Shown here: positions 44,285-54,894 of the stretch, piece after piece | Layout: each line of letters opens with the position of its first letter | Position numbering within the stretch: the stretch's first letter is position 1 | Assembly (NCBI GenBank): GCA_037127315.1 | Contig: JBBBDQ010001156.1 | Location: 2,827,001-2,891,000 of the forward strand | Length of the DNA stretch: 64,000 nucleotides | Origin: Ascarosepion bandense | Lineage: Eukaryota > Mollusca > Cephalopoda > Sepiida > Sepiidae | Direction of reading: 5' to 3' | The notes under the pieces: model-generated | What the model saw: the letters and a program-made list of their open reading frames with translations, nothing else | Database searches by the model: none | What the model was told of the DNA's origin: nothing | Program-made: the position numbers and the translations under genes

Positions 44285-44665
44285 TTCGCAATTCATTTTC
44301 TATAAATACTTTCATGGTAATTTTGTCTGATGAACTTTCCTCTATGGTAACCAGACTTTATGAATTTAAACGCAGTAATAGATTGTCGGCAAGGTCTAAC
44401 CATGTTACAGTTGAAATGGCGACCTTTAACCGTAAGTTCTATGCTAATAGTTTCTTCTTTCGTACTTCTGGCTTGTGAAACTCTATTATGGTATCTTGCT
44501 TCCAAGTCAATTTTGATTTTCAAAAAATTTATATCCAACGTCATCTGTTATCGTCTGTTTTATTGATCGACCTACTTATTATTTTTCTCATTTTCTTTAA
44601 AGTTTTGCTGCCTTTATTGCCTTGCTTCAAGTTTAAATGATGAAAAATATTTTTTTACTGCTACT
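44285..44665 (+). pseudogene. Jockey/CR1-like LINE 3' end, divergent variant
   Basis: FSINTFMVILSDELSSMV, RLYEFKRSNRLSARSNHVTV, SFFFRTSGL with a stop replacing the W, then a decayed NFDFQKF. Same variant as the copy at 62560-62885 (shared CTTGCTTCYMAGTCARTTYT). Confidence 0.7.
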
Positions 44666-44722
44666 GCCTGGAATATGTTCTACAAGAATGCCTGGCAAAT
44701 AATTTTACTCCATAATTTTCTC

Positions 44723-45026
44723 AGTTAAGCAACGTAAGTGATACACACTTGGGTGATCATGTCTCGAAAGAGACATAACTGACTGGGCAAAAGATTATCC
44801 CGCAGTAGCTTGCCATTGCTTTCTGCCGCAGACTGGTTGCCAGCCAAGGCAACAGAACCAAATCTGTCCTGTTATTTAACCCATAACTGGAGGGAGGAGA
44901 CGGATTAATACCTTTCCCAATCGTATTTGCGCTTAAGTGATTGCAAAGAATTCAACTGAAATTCGTACACGGCTCCCCGATGTCTCGTTCTAAGCTAATA
45001 TCCGCTGCATCATAACGCACATCTAC
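44723..45026 (-). repeat. tRNA-derived SINE, family I, full length (tandem pair, first)
   Basis: On the minus strand GTTATGATGCAGCGGATATT, GTACGAATTTCAG, CTCCAGTTATGGGTTAAATA, GGCTGGCAACCAGTCTGCGG, CAGTCAGTTATGTCTCTTTC and TGTGTATCACTTACG. It is followed directly by a second copy in the same orientation. Confidence 0.9.
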
Positions 45027-45280
45027 AGTCAGTCAAGTGCTATACGTGATACACGCTTTGGGCGATCATGTCTCGAAAGAGACATGGCAGGCTGGGCAAA
45101 AGGTTATCCCGCAATAGGTTGCCATTGCTTTCTGCGGTAGACTGGCTGCCGACCAAGGTTATAGAACCCAATCGGTCATGTTATTTAACCCATAGCTGTA
45201 GGGAAGAGACGAATAAATACCTTTCCCAAAGGTATTTGCACAGAAGTGAATGCAGAGAATTCGACTGTAATTCGAACATT
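45027..45280 (-). repeat. tRNA-derived SINE, family I, head truncated (tandem pair, second)
   Basis: Same body: CTACAGCTATGGGTTAAATA, GGTCGGCAGCCAGTCTACCG, CCTGCCATGTCTCTTTCGAG, TGATCGCCCAAAGCGTGTAT. Head ends at the B box (TGTTCGAATTACAG); the A box is missing. Confidence 0.9.
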
Positions 45281-46285
45281 GCAAATAAATAATGGGTAAT
45301 CACAAATTAATGCAACATTACTGATGCAATAGGAACAATTTTATGTAAAATATAAATACATTGCTAATGAGTTTCCTATCGGAATTAATCTTATATTAAT
45401 GTATAATAAAAGAATTGAGAGAATAGGATAATATATATTATCCTATTGGATAATATATTGGATCCGCTAGTAATCGATATCGTCAATGTAAGTGAAATCG
45501 ATGAGCTATTATAGAGATAACAAGAACTTACATTATTATAACAGATATTATCCAAACAATAAACATTCAATGAGTTAATAACAATAAGCATTATAAAAAT
45601 GAACAAAATAGACACAATAATACGAAATACTATAAAAGTAAATATTGCACAAAGTATAAACATTATATGAATTAGGATAAGAATAATCCTTATAAGAATG
45701 AACAATATCAGAATAAATATTATGTTTATAAGTATAAATATCATTCCAATAATGAAGATAAAAATAAACATTATAAAAATAAACATTATCGAATCAATAT
45801 ACATTATGTTAATAAATATATGAAAATATTTGTTTATCCATATTTAACGCATTGTTGCATATTGGTTAAAATTGTAAACAATATGCAACAAAGGGTTAAA
45901 TTCTGTCAAGTTAACCTCAGCTGAATCAAGGATATGTAGTTTCTAATCTTTCTTAGAACGTTTAACTGTTCTTTTTTTTTTATAGGGTGTTAATGATTCT
46001 CTCGTTTTGTATAGCTTACGTTTATAACACTTTCTGACATCTAGTTAACACTGTAGACGCTTAGCTCTTTTGGCATTCTAAGGTGACCCCGTGTTCAAAA
46101 CATGTCTTATTATATCTTAGGGTGAACTCAACACATATATGGGTCACAACAGTTCTTCCATCAATGTCACTTTCGAGCCGTACCTCTGGCATTTCGTGGC
46201 ACGAATCCCTTAACATGCCAAAAGGGACTTCTAGGTAACAAGTAAAATTACCTCTCACTCGCTGCATTAAAAGTCGATGTAACCA

Positions 46286-46286
<1 letters not shown>
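45281..46286. repeat. AT-rich degenerate repeat with ATAAACATTAT motif
   Basis: 45540-45810 has many variants of AATAAACATTATAAAAATGA, about 20-30 bp apart, giving a spurious Ile/Phe frame on the minus strand. A similar short patch is at 48590-48645. 45840-46286 has no recognised feature. Confidence 0.6.

Positions 46287-46340
<54 letters not shown>
46287..46340. repeat. (CA)n microsatellite at RTE 3' end
   Basis: On the minus strand the TG run directly follows the RTE stop region. Confidence 0.95.
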
Positions 46341-46756
46341 TTCTTTACGTGCCATATCTTTTCAAAACGTACGCGATCATGGACCTCCACTTATCCCTAT
46401 CCCTTGTAGCTCTTGACATTTTGCCTCTTGCTATCTCTCCTAAACCCTGCTTCGGCACCCATTTGATCAAGTATGTCCCGCGTTTTTTTCACCATTCTCG
46501 CTTTCCCTCTATCTGTCCGGTGAGTATTCCATTCTTTAAGCCCTCCTTCCTCATAACATGTCCCAGAAACATTAGCTCTCTTTTCTTGATGTCACGTATA
46601 AATTTCCTTTTTGTTTGCATCCTTTATATAATCTTGACGTTGCTCACATATTTGGTCCATGGTATCCTCAGCATCCTTCTGTACAACCACATTTTTTATT
46701 TGTTTCGAGTCTCTTCTTAATCTTTGAGGAAATTGTTCAGTATTCGCTATTATAGA
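46341..46756 (-). pseudogene. RTE-type LINE, 3' part, split by Helitron
   Basis: On the minus strand: CTISSKIKKRLE-like, VVVQKDAEDTMDQICEQ, RKFHT-like, SLFLGHVMRKEGLKNG, TDR-GKR, and RDRDKWRSMIAYVLKRYGT. It continues beyond the Helitron at 47342-47520, where KLSKVLRERKV lies. Confidence 0.75.
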
Positions 46757-47341
46757 TTTAAACTTATTTATAAATGGAATTTTATCTCTGTGTGTGTATA
46801 TGTGTGTGTCTGTGTATGTGTGTGTCCGTGACCTATAGACTCCGAAATGGCTGAACCGATTTTCTTGAAAATTTACACAGTTGTACTATAAACGTCTGCA
46901 AGTGTTCTTAGGGAGGTTTTGTGTCGAGGTACCCCAGATAAATATAGAAAATCGAAAAAATCTTGTTATAGAATGAGTGGTCCGATTTTAATCAAATTTG
47001 ATACACTCATAGACAAAGACATAAGAAACGATATTCAGAAGTTTCAAGGCTGCAGTTCTTATAATAGTGCATAAAATCGATAATATCCCCGATATCGGAA
47101 ATCGATACCCCCGATATTCTATCGAATTTGATCAAAAACCAATATTCAGCCATAAATATGGCTCATTTTCTCCAATTTTACTCCCGATGTGTACGATAAG
47201 TTTTTATGGACTTCGCTTTAACTGGAAACAACTATTGCTTTTTAGTATTTCGTGCCAACGTCCGAAGAGTCTGAGCTATAGGACCATGGATTAATTTTAA
47301 AGCTTTCATTACACCCGAGCAACGCCGGGCTATACTGCTAG
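46757..47341 (+). mobile_element. Non-autonomous Helitron, subfamily 1, nested in RTE copy
   Basis: Starts TTTAAACTTATTTATAAATG (TC changed to TT) after A; ends CCCGAGCAACGCCGGG and CTATACTGCTAG before T. TG-rich tract 46790-46825. Contains CCTATAGACTCCGAAATGGC shared by all subfamily-1 copies. Confidence 0.85.
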
Positions 47342-47520
47342 TATCACATAACAGTCCAGTACACTTTACTTTTTTTTCCAAAGAAACCTTACTTTCTCTC
47401 AATACTTTGCTTAGTTTTGCAATGCTTCCTTAGACATGCCAATGCAGCTCCGGATGTCAGTGTCGCACTTTCCGTGCTATGAGAGAACACTTCGCAGGTA
47501 TTTTAATTTTCTGTACATAC
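47342..47520 (-). pseudogene. RTE-type LINE, upstream part of the split copy
   Basis: On the minus strand GKCDTDIRSCIGMSKEALQN-like, KLSKVLRESKVSLEKK, then the Helitron boundary at the position coding for CTGLLCD. Proves the Helitron came after the RTE. Confidence 0.7.
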
Positions 47521-48287
47521 TTGATTTTAGTATACCAAAATAATATGACAATAAACGATTTTGAGATCCGGGCAATTCTCAGTTATCTTGCTTTTCTATG
47601 TGTAAATACTTATGATTCTGTAGATGTTCATGTATATGCGCTCGTGATTCGATAGGTAAATGTTATTTTGAGCACAATGTTCCGTTTCTCTCAATGCCAT
47701 TTGTCTATATATGTTGGTATATTGTGCGTGTCTCACTAGAATCGTGAAAACTTAAACCAGCCAAATTTACAGAAAAGATTACACCCACTACAACCTCTTT
47801 CTCCGTCATCTTTATCATATTATGTCTCATATTCAATTTGTTTTAATGACATTTTGGCGCGCTTTATTCATTTTATATTTCAATTCTTTGCCTTATTTAA
47901 TTTGTATGCCAGTTCGTCCGATACGAAATTATATTATTAATTTCAGTTTTATGTGAATTTGCCGTCAAGGTCATCATCAGCATCACTTTTGTGACTGTCT
48001 TCTGAAAAGAATTTTAATAGCAGAAATGAAACAGTAGGTTCAATACTAACTATAATTTATCACATAAAAAATGACACTAATAATTATTAAGATATTTTTT
48101 TTTATTAATACATGATATTCTATTGATGGGAATTTTTTTTTTCGGTAAGAATTGAAAAGCAAAAGATGTCAAATGTTAATGATAAAAACCATATTGCCAT
48201 CACGAGAAGAAATTACACGGCGTTTTATATACTGTGTATTGTATCGAATAATGAACGTTTGTAATTCGTTATCAAGTTTTAACTTGT

Positions 48288-48289
<2 letters not shown>
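47521..48289. other. Unassigned sequence
   Basis: No feature recognised. Confidence 0.4.

Positions 48290-48358
<69 letters not shown>
48290..48358. repeat. (CA)n microsatellite, about 34 repeats
   Basis: Longest pure CA run in the window. Confidence 0.95.
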
Positions 48359-48361
<3 letters not shown>

Positions 48362-49069
48362 GAGCGCGTGCCAATAAAGACTTCATTTTCTTTTTTTTCA
48401 TATTGAAATTATTTATGATTTAAATATGCAAAATGTTTGTAATTAAATTATTTTTATTTTCAATTTCAATTTAATAAAAAACAATTAAAATTATGTATTC
48501 TGTTTTTTTAACAATTTTTCCCTAATATTTATGCAACAGGATTCATTTTTACATACGTATGTATATAAAATTTTGCATTGTTAAGATATAATAAAAATAA
48601 AAATTATAAGAATGAATATTGTGTAAAGTAAACATTATATGACTTTCGCTTCCTTTTATTGGTAAATGTTTGTGTTCGAGGTAAAGGGGGTAGTGAAAGT
48701 TAGAAACCAGAATGAGGGATTGTAAGAGACATTGAGAAAATAAAGTACAAAAAGAGCAAAAAGGGGAATTGTAAATTTTACATTCTGGTTTCTCATTTTT
48801 ACCTACCCGCTTTACCTTGCACACAAAAATTTACCAATATAAGAAAGCGAATTTTCCATCTCCCTTCAAGCAATAACGTTTACTACCTGATGAGACATTG
48901 TTCTTTCAATGTTAAAACAAAATGTACACTCTTTGTAGTAGATTGTAGTTTGCACATGTTCTAAATTATAATTTTAAATAAATATTCATAGCTCTATTTC
49001 TATATTGAGCACTGTTTTAAATTAATATTTTGAACGTTGTTAATATTTTCTTCGTTCCTTATTCATTTG
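48359..49069. other. AT-rich sequence with an imperfect inverted repeat
   Basis: 48660-48700 (TGGTAAATGTTTGTGTTCGA, GGTAAAGGGGGTAG, AGAAACCAGAATG) is complementary to 48780-48836 (CATTCTGGTTTCTC, CTACCCGCTTTACC, CACAAAAATTTACCA): a foldback of about 180 bp. A TATTGAGCACTGTTTT motif is at 48999-49014. Confidence 0.55.
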
Positions 49070-49071
49070 CG

Positions 49072-49105
<34 letters not shown>

Positions 49106-49220
49106 CCTATAGCAACAGCAAAACCAATATTAAAACTAGTATTAATCAAGCTATATTAATTTCCCTGACGAGCCGTTAGACGAAACCGTGGTTGGTTGTT
49201 GGCTCTTGCTTAGATTTCTG

Positions 49221-49310
<90 letters not shown>
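49070..49310. repeat. (TA)n, (TC)n, (TA)n, (TG)n microsatellites
   Basis: TA 49070-49099, TC 49221-49243, TA 49243-49273, TG 49275-49308. Sequence between 49100 and 49220 is unassigned. Confidence 0.9.
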
Positions 49311-49311
<1 letters not shown>

Positions 49312-50575
49312 AATATGAGATAAATGTATGATAAAGTAGAAAAAGTTTACTTGTGACGCGTTTCGTCCTTCAGGACTTCATTTGACAAAATTTGTTACGT
49401 TGGTACGAGTACACTTGCTCACCAAGGAGAAGTGCTAAGGATTTTAGAAGCCTTTTTTATTTTTTTTATTTTTTATCTCGCTGAATTCATTTAGTCTTCT
49501 TTTTTCCTTTTTTTTTTTTCATCACTTTTGTTAGTAGGCATTCCACACTGCGATATTAAAAGAATCTACCAGAAATGATGAAATGTTTCAAGAGCCAGGG
49601 CGCAAATTTACTGTAGATGACCTTGCGATTAAGGCACTTTCGAGACATTTATACCGTAATGAATTATTTTCTTCTTTACTCAGGGTAGCATTTTTATGTC
49701 AAAATTGTGATCAGTTTTATTATGGTGGGCAACCAACGCATTCAATGTATTATGTAATTTTCACGTTCAAACAATCTTGTATTTAGATTTACTGGGGTTT
49801 CTTCTGTGTAATTTCGTGACAATTATTACGCCGATGGAACAAACACTTCTTTCATGTTTTAATTTATTGTTTCGTTCAGTACTGACTAAATCTTTTATTG
49901 TTTTGGATGTAGTAGTAACAAATTTTATACTGAGTTTAGTTAGTTTACTTTTGTATGTACATGAATTAGTTGGTAGGATAATATACATTTTTATGCACAG
50001 GGTTTTTTAGCAGAAGCTGTTTCCTTTCTTTTTTTTTTTTTTTCTTGTTTTGGAATATTTTATGAGCCTTTTGATGTGCATCAAAATATAAAATAATTAG
50101 GGCACTGGAGAAAGTTGAAAATAATTTCAATCTATTTCGTTGTGCGTAGATAATCCAAGCTGCATATTGTTAATGCTCTTAGGTAGAATCCAATAATTAT
50201 GCCGGATTTAATTTTGTTGTTACGATGAGAATAGAAATTCAATAAGTTGCTTTTGTTGGTTATTTTCCGTTAAGAAAGATATTCCATATACATTTGTGAT
50301 ATTCCTTTATGTAGTTAACTAATGGGTGTATACTAACTTCTTTTGCAATTACAAAATATTCGGATATTCTCTAAGCCTTTGTCAGTATTTGATAGTAAAA
50401 TATAAATTTGTACTATATACATAAAATATATATCATATAATATTTATACTTCAACTTTCATAAAGTATTACAAAATATATGTATATAATATGCATAAATA
50501 TATTTCATATACAAAAATAGACGACACCTTATTGAGTAGTTTGGCGTCTGCTTACATACATACACACACAATATA
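49311..50575. other. Mostly unassigned AT-rich stretch
   Basis: 49384-49361 (minus strand) reads CAAATGAAGTCCTGAAGGAC then GAAAC, a decayed CTGATGA-stem-GAAA signature. Open frames 49583-49786 and 49777-50010 are short and show no domain; low confidence of being genes. Confidence 0.4.
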
Positions 50576-50991
50576 TGTATATATATATATATATATATAG
50601 CATAGTGATGATCCACGTATACTGTCTTAATATGTATAGGAAAGAATATTAAAACGTATGTATAGGAGCGAATATTAAAACGTTTTGAGTTTAAAAATGT
50701 GTTTGTTTGTTTGTTTGGTTTTTTTTTTGTTTATTTTGACAGTATTTGCTTATTTCTACTATTATATTTTATATTTCAGACCGCCCTCGGTCCTTCATCA
50801 GAAACAAATGAATTCAAATTTTAAAATCATTTGTTTCTGATGAAGGACCGAGGGCAGTCTGAAATATAAAATATAATAGTAGAAATAAACAAATACTGTA
50901 AAAAAAAACACATTTTTAAACTCAAAACGTTTTAATATTCTTTCATATATATATATATATATATATATAAGAAAAATTAAGGCATTTATAT

Positions 50992-51039
<48 letters not shown>

Positions 51040-51103
51040 AGTTGTCTTACCACTTTATGTACAGGATACTCCTTTGGATTCCTCTATACCCACACTGCAT
51101 GCT

Positions 51104-51146
<43 letters not shown>
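50576..51146. repeat. (TA)n arrays and short dispersed repeat
   Basis: TA runs 50578-50600, 50945-50969, 50994-51036 and 51106-51145. 50970-50985 is a solo end of the foldback element at 9573; 51055-51106 is the inverse of 9458-9513. Confidence 0.85.
50634..50948. mobile_element. Foldback element with long inverted arms
   Basis: 50668-50803 pairs with 50819-50948 around a short AATTCAAATTTTAAAA centre. Outer arms GAATATTAAAACGTTTTGAG; inner arms TTTCTGATGAAGGACCGAGG. TA arrays follow at 50945-50969. No coding. Confidence 0.85.
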
Positions 51147-51149
51147 TGT

Positions 51150-52322
51150 ACGTGTATGTGTGTGTGTGCTTTTTATTTTATTAATTACACAAAATTTGGG
51201 ATTCCATTGTTTAATAGAATTTTTATAATATTATTTGACATTATATTTTAAGCATTAATTTTTCTATATCTGTTCTTTACATCTGTTTTTTATTCCACTC
51301 ACTTTTCACCTCCGCAATCCTACACTTCTCTCTCTTTCCCCACCGATTTGGTTGAGACTGGGTCATCTACGCCCACCAGCCTGCTATTCGAATGGCTTGG
51401 CAGTTGGACTGATCGTGTATATCTCAATATTTAGTTTGATTGAAATCTGGTCGAATTAAAGCTAACTGCAGCAGACGGCCGTCTTCACACCGCCTATCTG
51501 TTCGCCGTCGCTGCTGATTATTAATGGTTATTTAATAGAGCGATCAGGGCGGATTTCCCGCGAGAAGCGCCGCTCTTATATCAGAAACGACACCACTCGC
51601 TTAACACGGATCAACTGGCCGCGGCCACTGACGCCCGACTTGGCAACTCGTGACTCTATCAATAATTCATCCGCCATGTTCTCTGCTCGTTTGTGTTTCC
51701 CGTTCTTTTCCTCAGTCATATTGTCAATTCTATTTTTTTTTTATCGTTACCCAAGCTTTTCTATTTTGCTAAGTCTTCACTTTTTAACAAAATATTTTTT
51801 GTTTCTATTTTTCCTTTTCAGAAACTTTGATTCTTTCATTTTTTTTTGTTTTTCGCTCATTTTATTTCTTTTTCTTTCGTCATCTTCTTCTTCAATGTTT
51901 TTTTTTTCTTTGTTTGTTTTTCTGTTGTTCATATGTACGATTTTATGTCAATGAATGTGAAAGTATAGCTGTAGGTACATCAATACGATCGCAGTCTAAT
52001 AAAGAGGCATTTTATTACATTCTACAAATACTTATTTCTCAATATTATCTCTTTCCTTGTCAATGCACATAATTCAATGACAGTTTTCAATCACACCGAT
52101 AGAACACTGAGTAATGAACCCTATAGGTTAAAATTTAGCTAATTTATAAATGTCAAGCTATGGATTTATTCACCCACTTGTGATGAGGTTTGTAAATATA
52201 TGTACATCCGATCATATTTGCATAATCTAACATATTTTATGGCTTTAAATGACCGGCAAAAAGGAATCAATCTGTGTTATTCTCTTCCTCCTTCGTATTT
52301 ATTATTGTTCATTTCTTATTTT
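51150..52322. other. Unassigned; GC-richer part at 51300-51660
   Basis: 51300-51660 is clearly richer in G, C and CpG (GCGCCGCTCTTATATCAG, GGCCGCGGCCACTGACGCCC) than its surroundings and matches no repeat seen here. A possible exon, promoter or conserved element, but no long open frame supports coding. 51640-52072 are T-rich frames, probably artefacts. Confidence 0.4.
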
Positions 52323-52443
52323 GTCTACGGCTATATCGTGTTGAATACACCGGTTCGCGTCCGATCACCGAAGTTAATCAACATCGAGCCTGGTCAGTAC
52401 TTAAATGGGTTACTATTTGGGAATACCAGGTGCTGTAAAAGTA
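52323..52443 (+). pseudogene. 5S rRNA-derived sequence
   Basis: GTCTACGGCTATATCGTGTT, GAATACACCGGTTCGCGTCC, GATCACCGAAGTTAATCAAC and GGGAATACCAGGTGCTGTA follow animal 5S rRNA over its full 120 nt. Changes in the internal promoter (AAGTTAATCAACATCGAGCC; AAATGGGTTACTATTTGGG) and the lost complementarity of the ends make it a pseudogene or the 5S-type head of a SINE. No T-run terminator directly follows. Confidence 0.85.
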
Positions 52444-52620
52444 AGGACCAAGAATGGCCCACCGGTCATCCAGCTTTGAGTGTTGGGTGCAGGGCTAACA
52501 ACCCTGGCCCGTAAAAAACAGTTTGTTACAGAAACAGCAACAAAAGGTTTCTGCCCTATGCACCATCTGGGTGTGATGGATAAATTATGATGATTTCTTA
52601 TTTTAACGTATTCAGCCTAT
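52444..52620 (+). repeat. Sequence fused to the 5S-like head
   Basis: CCCACCGGTCATCCAGCTTT, GGGTGCAGGGCTAACAACCC and GCCCTATGCACCATCTGGGT. This looks like a GC-richer 5' part of a LINE or SINE body. It lies between the 5S-like part and RTE sequence. Confidence 0.5.
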
Positions 52621-53771
52621 ACAGCTAGGTGACTCTGAGAGCAATAGAAGTTACACTAGGATTCATTTATAGCGTCCATAATCCTAACAATAAAAGGTGT
52701 GAGTTGAATATATGGATTAAAATCCGAAGAAATGATAGAATAAATCATAAAACAAGTTCGAAAACATGTTTCACTTTATTAAGCTTCTTCGGAGATTTAT
52801 TTGTAAGACACGCAAAAAGAATTTAAGCACAGAAACAGTATAATCGAATGTTGATAAGGAGTTGATGTCATTTGTCAGATAAAGCAGTAGACGTTCATTT
52901 TAAATATAAGTGTATGTACATATAATAATGCTTGCCTGTTTACATGTATGTGTCTCACGTGTAATAAAGCAATAGACGTTTACTTTAAATTTAAATGGAT
53001 GTATGCATGTATGTATATATGTATAGGAATGCTTATGTGTTTATAAGTATGTGTGCTTATTAATACATGTGTCAAGTGTATTAAAACTACAGAATGTTAT
53101 TAATGTTAAGCAAAAAGAAAGGATTAAACATAAATTGGGAAAAGAATACATGGTTTTTTAGCAAAAGGATTGGCCAAAACTGCAAAATACGAACCGGATA
53201 TACCAGAATCTAAAAATGTCGGAAATTAAAATATATGGAAAATTTTTTAACAGAAACTCGAAACTGAGATCCGAAGGCGTATTAGCATAGTCGAGAAAGC
53301 ATTCCAAAAGCTAAGCAGAATACTAAGAAACAGGAAAATTTTGCAATAAACAAAAAAGTGTAATAATCTGCTATGTGATATATGTTCTCGTATAAGTCAG
53401 TGAGCGCTGGACGATCTCCACAAAGATGAAGAGAAGACTTGAAGTAACAGAAATACGGTTTTACAGAAGGATGCAGAGGATATCGTGAACCGAAAATGTG
53501 AGTAACGATAAAGTTTTGAAAAGAATGGAAACAAAAAGAAAATTAATACTTGACATCAGGAAGACATAATTGAGATTTCTAGTGAGGAAGGTGGGATTTG
53601 AAAGTCTGATACTCACAAGAACGATAGAAAGCAAGAGGGACATGAGGAAAACATACATGATGAGCTTGAGTCAATTCAGAAATAATAGGAGGATAATGTT
53701 TATTAAGAGTTACGAAAAGCAGGACTTGAAAAAAGCCATGATCGCTAACGTCCTGAATCATTTCTATTATA
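52621..53771 (+). pseudogene. RTE-type LINE, degenerate, in two parts
   Basis: 52625-52690 encodes RAIEVTLGFIYSVHN (start of the segment before YxDD). 53095-53765 resumes with KIYGKFFNRNSKLRSE-like, AFQKLSRILRNRKIL, RFYRRMQRIS, ENVSNDKVLKRMETKRKLIL, FLVRKVGFESLILT, KKAMIANVLNH. 52850-53090 holds TATG-rich sequence with a duplicated AGACGTTYAYTTTAAATTTA motif. A Helitron begins at its 3' edge. Confidence 0.75.
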
Positions 53772-54450
53772 CTAGCAGTATAGCCCGGCGTTGCTCGGGA
53801 GTAATAAAAGCATTAAAGTTAATCCATGGTCCTGGAGCTCAGACTCTTTGGACGTTGGTACAAAAGACTAAAAAGCAATAGTTGTTTCCAGTTAAAGCGA
53901 AACCGCAGGCTGAAAGAAAAATGAATGAATGTAAGTCAAATTTTGATTTCCTGGTATCGATATCAAATAATTTGTTTTAGTCGTAAACTGAATTTTGAAG
54001 GCTAAATAAGTCCTCTGAGTAAATGGTATCATGGCTGAGACAAAGAACTACAATTATACCTACTTAGAGCCAAACCCGTAGCAAAAACTAAAATAGAATG
54101 GCTGAAAAAATACAAACATACAGGCAGATAAAAAGACACACACACACACACACATCTTGCGTGTTATATATACTATCGATTTTCTGAACTATTGTAAGAA
54201 CTGCAACCTTGAAAGTTCTGAATATCGTTTCTTATGTCTTTGTCTATGAGTGTATAAAATTGGATTAAAATCGGACCAATCCTTCTATAACCCGATTTTT
54301 TCAATTATCGATTTTCGATTTTTATCGGGGGTACCTCGACACAAAACCTAGCTAAGAACACTGGCAGACGCTTATAGTACAACTGAGTAAATTTTCAAGA
54401 AAATTGGTTCAACTGTTTCGGAGTCTATAGGTAACGGACACACACACACT

Positions 54451-54482
<32 letters not shown>

Positions 54483-54524
54483 TACGCACACAGAGACAAA
54501 GTTCGATTTATAAATAAGTTTAGA
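53772..54524 (-). mobile_element. Non-autonomous Helitron, subfamily 1, longest copy
   Basis: On the minus strand starts TCTAAACTTATTTATAAATC (after A) and ends CCCGAGCAACGCCGGGCTAT then ACTGCTAG before T. CA tract 54438-54476 near the 5' end. 753 bp; interior shared with the copy at 33686. Confidence 0.85.
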
Positions 54525-54894
54525 TTTAGATAAATTATCTATTATATACAATCTGTCTGTTTGCGTTTAGGTGTTCAGCTTTGAGTGAAAACTCACGCAA
54601 TGAAGGAAAATCTAATTACTAAAATCTAAGAGTTCTAACCTTGGAAAGGGATAGGTTCTTCCAGGTCTGCTAGACCGATAGACACTAAACATAAATGAAT
54701 ACTTCACCACCTTTCAACCCACAAATGTGGAGGGAACTGGTCGCGGGCTCAATTGCGCAGTGACTCTACGACCACATCGGGTGGCTAAACATACAACTAG
54801 ATTAAAAAAAAACAGACAAATGTCATCTAGCACTTTAGAGCTGCATAGTTCTGTGCACAGCTAGTGGAGCGATGATACTGAATGAATGGGCGGA
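54525..54894. other. Unassigned sequence between Helitron pieces
   Basis: No feature recognised. It separates a complete Helitron from a 5' fragment of another in the same orientation. Confidence 0.4.

Noticed and set aside
45391..45804. 137-codon Ile/Phe-rich minus-strand frame
   Set aside because: Arises from a degenerate ATAAACATTAT-type repeat; no membrane-protein family resemblance beyond hydrophobicity.
46349..46720. 123-codon plus-strand frame
   Set aside because: Antisense shadow of the RTE C-terminal block on the minus strand.
49355..49390. Complete hammerhead ribozyme
   Set aside because: Core reads CAAATGA instead of CTGATGA, and no paired stem I or III with a cleavage site was found; kept only as a decayed relative of the shared signature.
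49583..50010. Two frames of 67 and 77 codons
   Set aside because: Short, overlapping in different phases, no domain or splice context visible.
52323..52443. Functional 5S rRNA gene
   Set aside because: Internal control regions carry several substitutions, the ends no longer pair well, and no T-run terminator follows directly.
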